64,000 nt of DNA. Source: Aquabacterium sp. CECT 9606. GTDB taxonomy: Bacteria > Pseudomonadota > Gammaproteobacteria > Burkholderiales > Burkholderiaceae_C. The stretch is taken from NCBI RefSeq assembly GCF_918741295.1, contig NZ_CAKKNB010000002.1, positions 186,001 to 250,000 on the forward strand, given 5' to 3'. Below the pieces are notes generated by a model. The model was not told where the DNA came from. It did not search any database and worked only from the letters and a program-made list of their open reading frames with translations. Below are positions 9,949 through 18,183 of the stretch, piece after piece. Position 1 is the first letter of the stretch, and every line of letters starts with the position of its first letter. The position numbers and the translations under genes are program-made.

Positions 9949-11568
9949 TCACTGGCTCGACAAGCTCAAGCCCGCGTGCTCGCGCAGCGGGTGGAAGTGG
10001 ATGTTCGGGTGCCGCTCCTGCGTCAGGCGCAGGTCGTAGGCCGAGGTCATCATGTAGGCCAGCGTGTCGGCCGCATCGTGGGCCAGCTTGCTGGCGTTCT
10101 CGTCGGTGAACTTCTTCAAGTCGGCCACTGAATCAGACGTGATCCAGCGCGCGCCAGTGAAGCGGCAGGGCATCAGGCGGATATCGACACCATATTCGGC
10201 CTTCAGGCGGTGCTGCACGACTTCGAACTGCAGCTGGCCCACGGCACCCAGCAGCATGGAGCCGCCAGTGTCGGGCTTGAAGACCTGGATGGCGCCTTCT
10301 TCGCCCAACTGCATCAATCCTGCTTGCAATTGCTTGCTTTTCATGGGGTTGGCCAGCTCGACTGTCTGGAACAGCTCGGGTGCGAAGAAGGGCAGGCCGG
10401 TGTACTGCAGGGTCACGCCATCGGTGATGGTGTCGCCCAGTTGCACGCCGCCGTGGGTGGTGAAGCCGATGATGTCGCCCGCGTAGGCTTCGTCGACCGC
10501 TTCGCGGCGCTGTGACAGGAAGGTCACCACCGACGTAGGGCGCAACTCCTTGGCAGAGCGTTGCACCTTGAGCTTCATGCCCGGCTCGTACTTGCCGGAG
10601 CACACGCGCACGAAGGCGATGCGGTCGCGGTGTGAAGGGTCCATGTTGGCCTGCACCTTGAAGACCACACCAGAGAAGTTTTCCATCTCGGGCACGATCT
10701 CCTTGTGCGAGCCGTCTTTCTCAGTGCTCTGGCGCGAACGGGGCGAGGGCGCCAGGTCCACCAGCGCATCCAGGATCTCCTGCACGCCAAAGTTGTTCAC
10801 GGCGGAGCCGAAGAACACGGGCGTTTGCTTGGCGGCGAGGAACAGTTCCAGGTCAAACGCTGGGGCGGCGCCGGCCATCAGCTCCATGTTCTGTTCGGCC
10901 AGTTCCCAGTCGTGGCCGAAGCGCTCGTGCAGCTTGTCGCGCTCGCTCAGGGGCACGGTTTCGTCCTCGCCACCACGCTTGTCGGCGCCCGCGTCGAACA
11001 GCCGCATGCTTTGCGTGCGCAGGTTGACGATGCCGCCAAACTGCTTGCCTTGGCCCACTGGCCAGGTCATGGGCACGCAGGGCATGCCCAGCTCGGCTTC
11101 GACTTCATCGAGCAGGGTGACGGGGTCGCGGCCCTCGCGGTCCATCTTGTTGACGAAGGTGATGATGGGCGTGTCGCGCTGGCGGCAGACCTCGATCAGG
11201 CGGCGGGTTTGCGCTTCCACACCGTTGGCCGCGTCGATCACCATCAAGGCCGAATCGACCGCGGTCAGCACGCGGTAGGTGTCTTCCGAGAAGTCCTTGT
11301 GGCCAGGGGTGTCGAGCAGGTTGACCACGTGGTCGCGGTACAGCATCTGCATGACGCTGGACGCCACCGAGATGCCGCGCTGCTTTTCGATTTCCATCCA
11401 GTCGGAGGTGGCGTGGCGTGAAGCTTTGCGCGCTTTCACGCTGCCAGCGATGTGGATGGCGCCCGAGAACAGGAGCAGCTTTTCCGTCAACGTGGTCTTG
11501 CCGGCGTCGGGGTGGGAAATGATGGCAAAGGTGCGGCGGCGGCGGGTTTCGGAAAGCAGGGAAGACAC
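9949..11568 (-). CDS. prfC: Peptide chain release factor 3
   Basis: GTPase that removes RF1 or RF2 from the ribosome after termination. With GTG 11568 the product is 539 residues, close to the 529 of E. coli RF3. The G motifs are intact: SHPDAGKTTLTEK (P-loop), DTPGHKDFSEDTYR (G3), and NKMDREGRDP (G4). RF3-specific domains II-III follow (FMPCRFTGARW-like stretch near the end, SAYDLRLTQERHP). An in-frame extension to 11676 would run into the neighbouring PEP-CTERM gene and has no family match, so I rejected it. A GGAG lies about 11 bases before the GTG. Confidence 0.95.
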   Translation of the reverse strand: MSSLLSETRRRRTFAIISHPDAGKTTLTEKLLLFSGAIHIAGSVKARKASRHATSDWMEIEKQRGISVASSVMQMLYRDHVVNLLDTPGHKDFSEDTYRVLTAVDSALMVIDAANGVEAQTRRLIEVCRQRDTPIITFVNKMDREGRDPVTLLDEVEAELGMPCVPMTWPVGQGKQFGGIVNLRTQSMRLFDAGADKRGGEDETVPLSERDKLHERFGHDWELAEQNMELMAGAAPAFDLELFLAAKQTPVFFGSAVNNFGVQEILDALVDLAPSPRSRQSTEKDGSHKEIVPEMENFSGVVFKVQANMDPSHRDRIAFVRVCSGKYEPGMKLKVQRSAKELRPTSVVTFLSQRREAVDEAYAGDIIGFTTHGGVQLGDTITDGVTLQYTGLPFFAPELFQTVELANPMKSKQLQAGLMQLGEEGAIQVFKPDTGGSMLLGAVGQLQFEVVQHRLKAEYGVDIRLMPCRFTGARWITSDSVADLKKFTDENASKLAHDAADTLAYMMTSAYDLRLTQERHPNIHFHPLREHAGLSLSSQ

Positions 11569-11645
11569 GGAACGGAACTCCAGCGGGCGGACGGCGGGCA
11601 AAACCGCCGATGGTACCGGAGCAGCAGGGTGCCGTCGATAGTCGT

Positions 11646-12401
11646 CTACCTCGACCGGATGACAGGCATCCAGCATGGCATGTGCAGACTGAGCTGCTTT
11701 TTTTGTTGATTGCCCCGGCTCCTGCCGATCACGACAATAAAAAGCCCGGCTCCAAGAGATAGCAGCGCATTGGGCTCTGGAACCGCTGGGGTGATCGAGT
11801 TGATTTTCATACTCACGCCAACTTCAGATCCGCTCCCATCGTGCAGATAAAAAGCAACCCCCAATATTTCAGGGTCAAAATCAAGGAGATTTATGGACTC
11901 AAGGGGGTTTGGGGTCAGGGCTTGATTGGCTGCGTAGAAGGTGAAGTAATTTATTTGATCTCCTGCCAATCGGGGATCGTGATAGTTCCCGCCGTAAAAT
12001 GTTATGTTGATCCATCCATTGGGGTAGTTCAGATTGTCTACAATTTGGCGAATGTAGATATCCCGTCCTTGCGCTAAAATAGGTTGCTCGATGTTGCCAA
12101 TGTGGTAAGTGAGCAGGGGCGCCTCGGCGAGTGTCTCGTATCGAAAGAGTTTCTCGTGTCCGCCGCCACTCAACTCTTTGAGCGGAGACTGCGTTTCATA
12201 GGTAAGGGTGCCGGTAACAGTGTCTCCCAGCGAAACCTTGCCTAGGTTAGGTATATCAATGGAAGAAAGTGGTTTGTAAAAAATATAGTCCACAGTGCCG
12301 CTAAAATTGTACGACACCACCTTGGCGTGGGCGGGTGCGAGCATGGATACAATCAAGAAAAGTGCATAGAGGATTCGGGGTGAAATGGGCAAAGTCCTCA
12401 T
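11646..12401 (-). CDS. PEP-CTERM protein, second gene of a paralogous pair
   Basis: A 251-residue exported protein. Its signal peptide (about 1-26) ends APAHA, followed by KVVSYNFSGTVD and a beta-rich body. A VPEPNALLSLGAGLFIVV sorting motif then leads to a basic segment. The tail beyond the basic residues is about 20 residues longer than usual for PEP-CTERM and could be a drifted stop. It aligns by eye with its upstream partner over the signal peptide, the SYNF start and the VSLGDTVTGTLTY segment. Its ATG overlaps the partner's stop by four bases (ATGA), so translation is probably coupled. The region is plainly AT-richer than its surroundings. Function unknown. Confidence 0.8.
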   Translation of the reverse strand: MRTLPISPRILYALFLIVSMLAPAHAKVVSYNFSGTVDYIFYKPLSSIDIPNLGKVSLGDTVTGTLTYETQSPLKELSGGGHEKLFRYETLAEAPLLTYHIGNIEQPILAQGRDIYIRQIVDNLNYPNGWINITFYGGNYHDPRLAGDQINYFTFYAANQALTPNPLESINLLDFDPEILGVAFYLHDGSGSEVGVSMKINSITPAVPEPNALLSLGAGLFIVVIGRSRGNQQKKQLSLHMPCWMPVIRSR

Positions 12402-13114
12402 GTGCGTATTCCTTCAATGGTGGGGTGCGAAGGCTTTTTGAAGCGCAACTTGGCGCAGCCAAATATGCCAAGCCCTGCACCAGTCAGCAAAGAGACGTTT
12501 GGCTCAGGAATGGCTGGGTTGGCGGTGAATGATGTGATTTCGGCGTCTACGGAAACAATATAACCGGGCGCATCCAAAACCGTCCAGTTGATATATATGC
12601 GGTGGGTTGGAAAGTCGTCAATGCTCAAATGTTCGGGAAGGCGTGAACCTTGGAGAATGCCAGGTTCCCCACCTAAAAAATAGAGGCTCGCAAAGTGATT
12701 GATTTGTGGGCCGAAATTGCTTCTTGCATAGAATGCGATGAAGGAGGTTTCACCCCCGTCAACGTCAATGGATTGAGGTCCCGAAGTCGAAATTTGCTGC
12801 CCCGTGTTGCCGACACTGTAAGTTAGTGTCGGCACGTCTGTCCGGGTTTCGTAAGTGAATTCAAAAAAACTGCTGACGAGCCGGGAAAGAGAGTCGTAGG
12901 TGAGGGTGCCGTTGATCACATCTCCCAAGGAAACGGTTCCTATTGACGGGACGTTAAGAGAGGATGCAGGGCCTGCCTCGCCAACTTTGTCAGTGTTTAA
13001 GCCATCAATAGATGCAGTGAAGTTATACGAGACCAATTTCGCATTTGCTGGCATCAGCAATGGCCCAATCAAAACTAAAACGCAGAGTGCTCTAGACGGA
13101 TATGAGGCAGCCAT
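12398..13114 (-). CDS. PEP-CTERM protein, first gene of a paralogous pair
   Basis: A 238-residue exported protein with a signal peptide ending MPANA, then KLVSYNFTASIDG. The body includes VSLGDVINGTLTYDS, closely similar to the segment in the downstream gene. An IPEPNVSLLTGAGLGIFG sorting motif and a basic end follow. I chose ATG 13114 with GGGGAA upstream, because the reading frame extends 66 codons further but that extension has no signal peptide. Together the two genes form an overlapping operon. VSLGD...TGTLTY-type repeats occur in other PEP-CTERM proteins of Burkholderiales. Function unknown; surface or matrix association is an inference from the sorting tag. Confidence 0.8.
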   Translation of the reverse strand: MAASYPSRALCVLVLIGPLLMPANAKLVSYNFTASIDGLNTDKVGEAGPASSLNVPSIGTVSLGDVINGTLTYDSLSRLVSSFFEFTYETRTDVPTLTYSVGNTGQQISTSGPQSIDVDGGETSFIAFYARSNFGPQINHFASLYFLGGEPGILQGSRLPEHLSIDDFPTHRIYINWTVLDAPGYIVSVDAEITSFTANPAIPEPNVSLLTGAGLGIFGCAKLRFKKPSHPTIEGIRT

Positions 13115-13282
13115 TTTGTTCCCCGGAATGTGCGTTTGTTGATAATAAATACCCAGCGCATGGGCGCAACCCCTAGGTCCTGAGCCAGGCCCGATGGATG
13201 GATTGATGCAGATCAAGACCTGTGCTGAAAAGGATGGTGTGCCTTTGCCCTGGCCCATGCCGTTCATGCGGTGACCGGCGGC

Positions 13283-13355
13283 GCTTGATCGCTCAAGCTG
13301 GCCTCGAACCAACCTGCATATTTTCCTGGCACACCGCGCTCATCGGTTTTATACT
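13283..13355 (+). promoter_or_regulatory. Promoter of the ahcY-tlyA-metF operon, with upstream palindrome
   Basis: A sigma-70-like pair TGGCAC (13327-13332), 17 bases, TATACT (13350-13355) would start transcription near 13362, just where the riboswitch begins. A perfect inverted repeat, GCTTGA-TCGC-TCAAGC (13283-13298), ends 28 bases before the -35 box and is a candidate operator. The rest of 13115-13282 shows nothing I can interpret. Confidence 0.55.
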
Positions 13356-13362
13356 GGCGATC

Positions 13363-13448
13363 CTTTCGAGGAGCGTTGCAAGGTTCGTCTTTCATCAAGG
13401 CACGGACCCCAGGCTCGAAAGTGCCTCCCCTGCAACCGCGCTCACCCG
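13363..13448 (+). promoter_or_regulatory. S-adenosylhomocysteine (SAH) riboswitch
   Basis: The segment matches the SAH riboswitch consensus: CGAGGAGCGTTGCAAGG (13367-13383), CCAGGCTCG (13419-13427) and TGCAACCGCGCTCACCC. The helices can be drawn directly. P1 pairs GAGCG (13371-13375) with CGCTC (13439-13443). P2 pairs GTTGC with GCAAC (13432-13436). The pseudoknot pairs CGAG with the CTCG of the AGGCTCG loop. Members of this class bind SAH, the substrate of AhcY, and raise ahcY expression. The first gene downstream is ahcY, as expected. Confidence 0.93.
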
Positions 13449-13479
13449 CAAGTGTCCCGCTGGGTGAGTTGTCTTTTTT
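13441..13479 (+). terminator. Riboswitch-controlled intrinsic terminator
   Basis: CTCACCC (13441-13447) pairs with GGGTGAG (13462-13468), followed by TTGTC and a six-T run. The first three bases of the left arm (CTC) also belong to the 3' strand of riboswitch helix P1. The two structures therefore compete. SAH binding should hold P1 and weaken the terminator, giving an ON switch. Confidence 0.8.
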
Positions 13480-13536
13480 CCTTCTCCCCCGGCAGTCCTG
13501 CGGCTTCAAAACAATGTTGCTTGAAGGAAATTCGCC

Positions 13537-14985
13537 ATGAGCGCTCCACAAAAATCACTGATCACCGACCACAAGGGCGTTGATTGCGTCGTCGCCGACA
13601 TGTCCCAGGCTGCCTGGGGCCGCAAAGAGATCAAGATCGCCGAAAGCGAAATGCCGGCGCTGATGGCCATTCGTGCCGAATACGCGGCCAAGCAGATCCT
13701 CAAGGGCGCGCGCATCACCGGCTCGCTGCACATGACCATCCAGACCGCCGTGCTGGTCGAGACCCTGCAGGCCCTGGGCGCCCAGGTACGCTGGGCTTCG
13801 TGCAACATCTTCTCGACGCAAGACCACGCTGCGGCCGCCTTGGTCGAGGCCGGCACCCCCGTGTTCGCCTACAAGGGCGAATCGCTGGAAGAGTACTGGG
13901 ACTACACCCACCGCATCTTCGAATTCGGCGCCAAGGGCGCCGAAGGCGAAGGCCCCAACATGATCCTGGACGACGGCGGCGATGCCACGATGCTGATGCA
14001 TTTGGGCAAGCAGGCTGAAAAGAACCTGGCTGTGCTGGACAAGCCCGGCAGCGAAGAAGAGCGCATCCTGTTTGCCGCCATCAAGGCCAAGCTGGCCGTG
14101 GACAACACCTGGTACAGCCGCAAGGCCGCCCAGATCATCGGCGTGACCGAAGAAACCACGACCGGCGTGCACCGCCTGAACGAGATGTCTGCCAAGGGCA
14201 CGCTGCTGTTCCGCGCCATCAACGTGAACGACTCGGTCACCAAGTCCAAGTTCGACAACCTGTATGGCTGCCGTGAATCACTGGTCGACGGCATCAAGCG
14301 TGCCACCGACGTGATGGTGGCCGGCAAGGTGGCCGTGGTGGCCGGCTACGGCGACGTGGGCAAGGGCTCAGCCCAGGCCCTGCGCGCCTTGAGCGCCCAA
14401 GTCTGGGTGACCGAGATCGACCCGATCAACGCCCTGCAAGCCGCGATGGAAGGCTTCCGCGTCGTGACCATGGATTGGGCCGCCGACAAGGCCGACATCT
14501 TCGTCACCAGCACCGGCAACAAGAGCGTGATCACCTTCAAGCACATGGCCGCGATGAAGAACAACGCCATCGTCTGCAACATCGGCCACTTCGACAACGA
14601 GATTGACGTTGCCGAGCTGGAAACGCAGTGCCAGTGGGAAGAGATCAAGCCCCAGGTCGACCACGTCATCTTCAAGGACGGCAAGCGCATCATCCTGCTG
14701 GCCAAGGGCCGCCTGGTGAACCTGGGCTGCGGCACGGGTCACCCCAGCTACGTGATGTCGTCCAGCTTTGCCAACCAGACCATCGCCCAGATCGAGTTGT
14801 TCGCCCACAGCGACGCCTACGACAACGGCAAGGTCTACGTGTTGCCCAAGCACCTGGACGAAAAGGTGGCGCGCCTGCAGCTGACCACCTTGAACGCCCA
14901 GCTCACCGAGCTGACCGACGAGCAAGCCGCCTACATTGGCGTGCCCAAGACGGGCCCTTACAAGCCCGACACTTACCGCTATTGA
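13537..14985 (+). CDS. ahcY: Adenosylhomocysteinase
   Basis: Splits S-adenosylhomocysteine into adenosine and homocysteine, relieving product inhibition of methyltransferases. Tetrameric NAD-dependent cytoplasmic enzyme. The protein is 482 residues and includes the roughly 40-residue insertion typical of proteobacterial and plant enzymes. The NAD-binding loop [13 protein letters not shown], the active-site stretch [17 protein letters not shown] and the C-terminal [12 protein letters not shown] are complete. GAAGGAA precedes the ATG. It is the first gene of ahcY-tlyA-metF, with the SAH riboswitch about 100 bases ahead of the start. Confidence 0.97.
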   Translation: MSAPQKSLITDHKGVDCVVADMSQAAWGRKEIKIAESEMPALMAIRAEYAAKQILKGARITGSLHMTIQTAVLVETLQALGAQVRWASCNIFSTQDHAAAALVEAGTPVFAYKGESLEEYWDYTHRIFEFGAKGAEGEGPNMILDDGGDATMLMHLGKQAEKNLAVLDKPGSEEERILFAAIKAKLAVDNTWYSRKAAQIIGVTEETTTGVHRLNEMSAKGTLLFRAINVNDSVTKSKFDNLYGCRESLVDGIKRATDVMVAGKVAVVAGYGDVGKGSAQALRALSAQVWVTEIDPINALQAAMEGFRVVTMDWAADKADIFVTSTGNKSVITFKHMAAMKNNAIVCNIGHFDNEIDVAELETQCQWEEIKPQVDHVIFKDGKRIILLAKGRLVNLGCGTGHPSYVMSSSFANQTIAQIELFAHSDAYDNGKVYVLPKHLDEKVARLQLTTLNAQLTELTDEQAAYIGVPKTGPYKPDTYRY

Positions 14986-15001
14986 TGTTTCAAAGTCACT
15001 G

Positions 15002-15775
15002 ATGCCCAGAGCCGATCAACTCCTGGTCGCGGGTGGGCACGCGCCCACCCGCTCCGCCGCCCACCGTTTGATTGACGCCAGCGCCGCGCAATGGCTCAGC
15101 CCCAAAGGCTGGGCCACCTTGCGCAAAGCTGGTGAAGATCTGCCTGACGGCACGCAGTTCCGTGTCACCAATGACGCGGAGTTGCGCTGGGTGTCACGTG
15201 CCGGGCTCAAGCTCGAAGGCGCGCTGGCCCAGATCAACCTGAACGTGTCCGATTGGCGTTGCCTGGACGTGGGCCAGAGCACCGGTGGTTTCACCGACGT
15301 GCTGCTGGCCAACGGCGCCAGCCAGGTCGTGGGCGTGGACGTGGGCCATGGCCAGTTGCACCCCCGCCTTCAAGAAGACACCCGCGTGGTGTCTTTGGAA
15401 GAGGTGCATGCGCGTGAGCTCGACAAGAGCACCTTGCGCGAGCACGCCCCGGCCGATGGCTTTGACCTGATCGTGGCCGACCTGTCCTTCATCTCGCTGG
15501 CCAGCGTGGTGCCGCACCTGAAGACCTGGCTCAAGCCGGGCGGCCATGTGCTGATGTTGATCAAGCCCCAGTTCGAAGTGGGCAAGGGCAACGTCGGCAA
15601 GGGTGGTGTGGTGAAAGACCCGGCGCTGCATGCGCGGGCCAGAGACATGGTGCGCCGTGCTTGCACCGACCTGGGTTGGACCGTGCACAAGGGCTTCAAC
15701 AGCCCGATCGCAGGGGGTGACGGCAACCAGGAGTTCTTCATCTGGGCATCTTCGCCCTCATCAACAACTGAATAA
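15002..15775 (+). CDS. tlyA: TlyA-family rRNA methyltransferase
   Basis: Predicted SAM-dependent 2'-O-methyltransferase acting on rRNA (TlyA / hemolysin A family). The 257-residue protein has an S4 RNA-binding domain at residues 1-60 (RADQLLVAGG..TRSAAHRLIDA). An FtsJ-like fold follows, with the SAM-binding CLDVGQSTGGFTDVLLANGA, then DLIVADLSFISL and LIKPQFEVGKG. ATG 15002 gives the canonical S4 start, 16 bases after the ahcY stop. It lies between two methyl-cycle genes, so the SAH it produces is directly recycled by AhcY. In some bacteria TlyA also has haemolytic activity; nothing here shows that. Confidence 0.9.
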   Translation: MPRADQLLVAGGHAPTRSAAHRLIDASAAQWLSPKGWATLRKAGEDLPDGTQFRVTNDAELRWVSRAGLKLEGALAQINLNVSDWRCLDVGQSTGGFTDVLLANGASQVVGVDVGHGQLHPRLQEDTRVVSLEEVHARELDKSTLREHAPADGFDLIVADLSFISLASVVPHLKTWLKPGGHVLMLIKPQFEVGKGNVGKGGVVKDPALHARARDMVRRACTDLGWTVHKGFNSPIAGGDGNQEFFIWASSPSSTTE

Positions 15776-15777
15776 GC

Positions 15778-16623
15778 ATGAGCACGCTTGCCCCTACTTC
15801 TTTGCCGCTGAGCTTCGAGTTCTTTCCGCCCAAGACGCCGGAAGGTTTCGACAAGCTCGCGGCCGTGCGCCAGCAGCTGTACCCGCTCAAGCCGCATTAC
15901 TGCTCCGTCACCTATGGCGCGGGCGGCTCCACGCAAGATGGCACCATCCAGACGGTGCGGGCCATTTTGTCCGAAGGCTTTGACGCGGCGCCGCACTTCT
16001 CGTGCATTGGCGCCAGCAAGGCCGGCGTGCGCGAGCAATTGGCGCAGTTCGCGTCGCAAGGCATCCGCCGCCTGGTCGCCTTGCGGGGCGATCTGCCCAG
16101 CGGCTACGGCGGTTTTGGCGAGTTCCGCTATGCCAGCGAGCTGGTGGCCTACATCCGTGAAGAAACCGGCGACCACTTCCACATCGAAGTGGCGGCCTAC
16201 CCCGAAATGCACCCTCAGGCCCGCAACCCGCAGGCCGACCTGGAGGCTTTCGTGACCAAGGTCAAGGCCGGTGCCAACGTGGCCCTGACCCAGTATTTCT
16301 TCAACGCCGACGCCTACTTCCGTTTCGTGGACGACGCGGCCAAGCAAGGCGTCAGCATCCCCATCATCCCGGGGATCATGCCGATCACCAATTCGACGCA
16401 GTTGATGCGCTTCTCGGACGCCTGCGGCGCTGAAATCCCGCGCTGGATCCGATCGCGCCTGGAAGGCTATGGCGATGACAAGGCCTCCATCCAGGCCTTT
16501 GGCTTGGATGTGGTGGCCGAGCTGTGTGAAAAGCTGCGCCGCGCAGGCGTGCCGGGCTTGCACTTCTACACGATGAACCAGTCGACCTCGGTGCTGGCCT
16601 TGTGCCAACGGTTGGGCTGGTGA
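15778..16623 (+). CDS. metF: 5,10-methylenetetrahydrofolate reductase
   Basis: FAD-dependent reduction of 5,10-methylene-THF to 5-methyl-THF, the methyl donor for methionine synthesis. The 281-residue TIM-barrel protein is full length. The N-terminal LSFEFFPPKTPEGF carries the conserved Glu, and HFSCIGASKA, LRGDLP, GANVALTQYFFNAD and HFYTMNQ match the family. It begins two bases after the tlyA stop and ends the operon, being followed by two hairpins. With AhcY it covers two steps of the activated methyl cycle. No methionine synthase gene is in the window. Confidence 0.96.
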   Translation: MSTLAPTSLPLSFEFFPPKTPEGFDKLAAVRQQLYPLKPHYCSVTYGAGGSTQDGTIQTVRAILSEGFDAAPHFSCIGASKAGVREQLAQFASQGIRRLVALRGDLPSGYGGFGEFRYASELVAYIREETGDHFHIEVAAYPEMHPQARNPQADLEAFVTKVKAGANVALTQYFFNADAYFRFVDDAAKQGVSIPIIPGIMPITNSTQLMRFSDACGAEIPRWIRSRLEGYGDDKASIQAFGLDVVAELCEKLRRAGVPGLHFYTMNQSTSVLALCQRLGW

Positions 16624-16632
16624 TTTTTCTGG

Positions 16633-16696
16633 TGGCGATGACAAGACAAGGTCATCGCCATGAATGAAAAAAGGCTCCCGGTCGGGAGCCTTTTTG
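16633..16696 (+). terminator. Twin hairpins; bidirectional terminator between metF and a PEP-CTERM gene
   Basis: The first hairpin is a perfect 10-bp stem, TGGCGATGAC (16633-16642) with GTCATCGCCA (16651-16660), and has no T-run. The second, GGCTCCC-GGTC-GGGAGCC (16673-16690), is flanked by six A on the left and five T on the right, so it can serve both convergent genes. Confidence 0.88.
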
Positions 16697-16717
16697 CTGA
16701 CTGATCGAGGGGATCGA

Positions 16718-17428
16718 TCAGGCGTTGGCAGCCTTGCGGCGGCGAGCCATCAGGCCCATGCCGACCAGGCCGATGCCCATCAGGGCGTAGGTGGATGGTT
16801 CTGGCACGGAAGCCACGGTGCCAACCTTGATTTCCTTGATCATGCCGGCGATGTAGCCGAAGTCAGCTGGGTTCAGTTCGCGGGCAACCAGGTAGTCGCT
16901 GAAAGCGGCCGACAGGCTGAAGTTGGTGGCCAGCAAGCCCAGGGCGCGAGGCGTGGCCGAGCTGGTCACGCTGGTGCCTGATTGGGTGCCGAAGCTGCTC
17001 GACACATTGGCGGCGGTCAGCAAGGACTGGTTGGTCAGGTTCAGCAGGGGGAAGGAGGCCGAGCCCACCAGCAGGTCACCAAACAGTGTGTTGGTGCCGA
17101 CGTCGAAGCTGAAGTTCGACATCGTGATCGACGTGGCGAAGGGCTTGGTGAACTTCATGCCCGAGGCGTCGTTGAAGTCGATCAGCAAGGAGCCGGGGTT
17201 CGTCGCGATGGACACGCCTTGCACTGGGTCCGTCAGGACGCCGGTGGTGCTGTTGTACGTGGACTGGCCCACGGCGCTGATGGTGTAGCCATTCAGTGCA
17301 GCGGTGACGGCAGGCAAGTCGAGGGTGACCGAGCCGGTGACTGCATTGAAGGGTTGCGTGGCGGCAGAAGCCATGCCCGAGGCGGCGACAGCCAGGGCGA
17401 TCATGCTGAGCTTGATGGATGATTTCAT
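16718..17428 (-). CDS. PEP-CTERM sorting domain protein, unknown function
   Basis: A 236-residue exported protein with a signal peptide (about 1-22, ending GMASA). The Ser/Thr-rich beta body contains many TSVTSS-type stretches. Its C-terminal signal is canonical: VPEPSTYALMGIGLVGMG, then LMARRRKAANA. AAGGAATT lies just before the ATG. It is not obviously a paralogue of the pair at 11.6-13.1 kb and its base composition matches the surrounding genes. It is the fourth PEP-CTERM gene in under 9 kb, so this part of the chromosome is enriched for exosortase substrates. Function of the body unknown. Confidence 0.85.
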   Translation of the reverse strand: MKSSIKLSMIALAVAASGMASAATQPFNAVTGSVTLDLPAVTAALNGYTISAVGQSTYNSTTGVLTDPVQGVSIATNPGSLLIDFNDASGMKFTKPFATSITMSNFSFDVGTNTLFGDLLVGSASFPLLNLTNQSLLTAANVSSSFGTQSGTSVTSSATPRALGLLATNFSLSAAFSDYLVARELNPADFGYIAGMIKEIKVGTVASVPEPSTYALMGIGLVGMGLMARRRKAANA

Positions 17429-17562
17429 TTGTCAATTCCTTGTGGTGTTGAAGCAGGGCTCTGAACTGACGCCCTTTGTCTTACTTGACGGTTAGGCCAT
17501 CTTGCTGCATGGCAGGCGCATAACGTATAGGGTTCTCGCGTGGTCCCCCTCGATTTGGGGGG

Positions 17563-18159
17563 TCATGAACCGAAGATCTGCAACTCTGTAACAACGCCAA
17601 TCAAGGGGAAATCATGGGGTTGTGAACTAATCACGATCGGGTCCAACTGGGCCTGCGACCAGGCAATGCCCACGGCGGTCACATCAGGGTGCTTTGCCAG
17701 AAAACAGTCGAAGTAGCCGCCGCCATAGCCCAGCCTGAAACCATCGGGAGTGAAACCGAGGCAGGGCACCAGCACCACGTCGGGCTCGCACGGGCGTCCC
17801 GGTGGGCTGGGGATGCCGCATTCGTCCACCGTGGTGAGTTCATCACCCAGCCAAGGCCGGTAATGCATCTCTCGTGTGGCGCGGGCGGCCCAGGGCAGGG
17901 CCAATTGGCATGACCATTCCTTTTGCGCCATCAGGGCGGCGGGCCTTGGGTTAAATTCAGCCTGGATGGGCCAGTACAGACCCAGGCACTCGGGCTCCAG
18001 CTGGCGCAGCACCTCCATCAACTTGTCTTGCAGGGCCGCTTGCGCCGAGGCCAGCGTGGCCGGGTCGCTGGCCCAGGCCTGGCGCGCAGCCTTGAGCTGT
18101 TGGCGAAGTGGGCTGCGGGGATCAGAGGGCCGGGTGTCCGGTGGGGTCGAAGCGGTCAT
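17563..18159 (-). CDS. fthC: 5-formyltetrahydrofolate cyclo-ligase
   Basis: ATP-dependent conversion of 5-formyl-THF to 5,10-methenyl-THF, returning stored folate to one-carbon metabolism and so linked in function to metF. From ATG 18159 the product is 198 residues, normal for the family (also called YgfA or Fau). The diagnostic PCLGFTPDGFRLGYGGGYFDCFL segment is complete, and the N-terminal RQQLKAARQAW helix fits. A much longer in-frame extension upstream is antisense to slt and was rejected. It is divergent from slt with only about 25 bp between starts, so their promoters must overlap or lie inside the genes. Confidence 0.93.
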   Translation of the reverse strand: MTASTPPDTRPSDPRSPLRQQLKAARQAWASDPATLASAQAALQDKLMEVLRQLEPECLGLYWPIQAEFNPRPAALMAQKEWSCQLALPWAARATREMHYRPWLGDELTTVDECGIPSPPGRPCEPDVVLVPCLGFTPDGFRLGYGGGYFDCFLAKHPDVTAVGIAWSQAQLDPIVISSQPHDFPLIGVVTELQIFGS

Positions 18160-18183
18160 GGCAAGGGCAAAAGGGCTAAACAA

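Noticed and set aside
11569..11676. Extended N-terminus of prfC
   Set aside because: The extra 36 codons have no RF3 resemblance and overlap the adjacent PEP-CTERM gene. GTG 11568 gives the family's normal length.
17545..17562. CCCCC / GGGGG hairpin after fthC as a terminator
   Set aside because: Only five pairs with no T-run on either strand. Not convincing as an intrinsic terminator.
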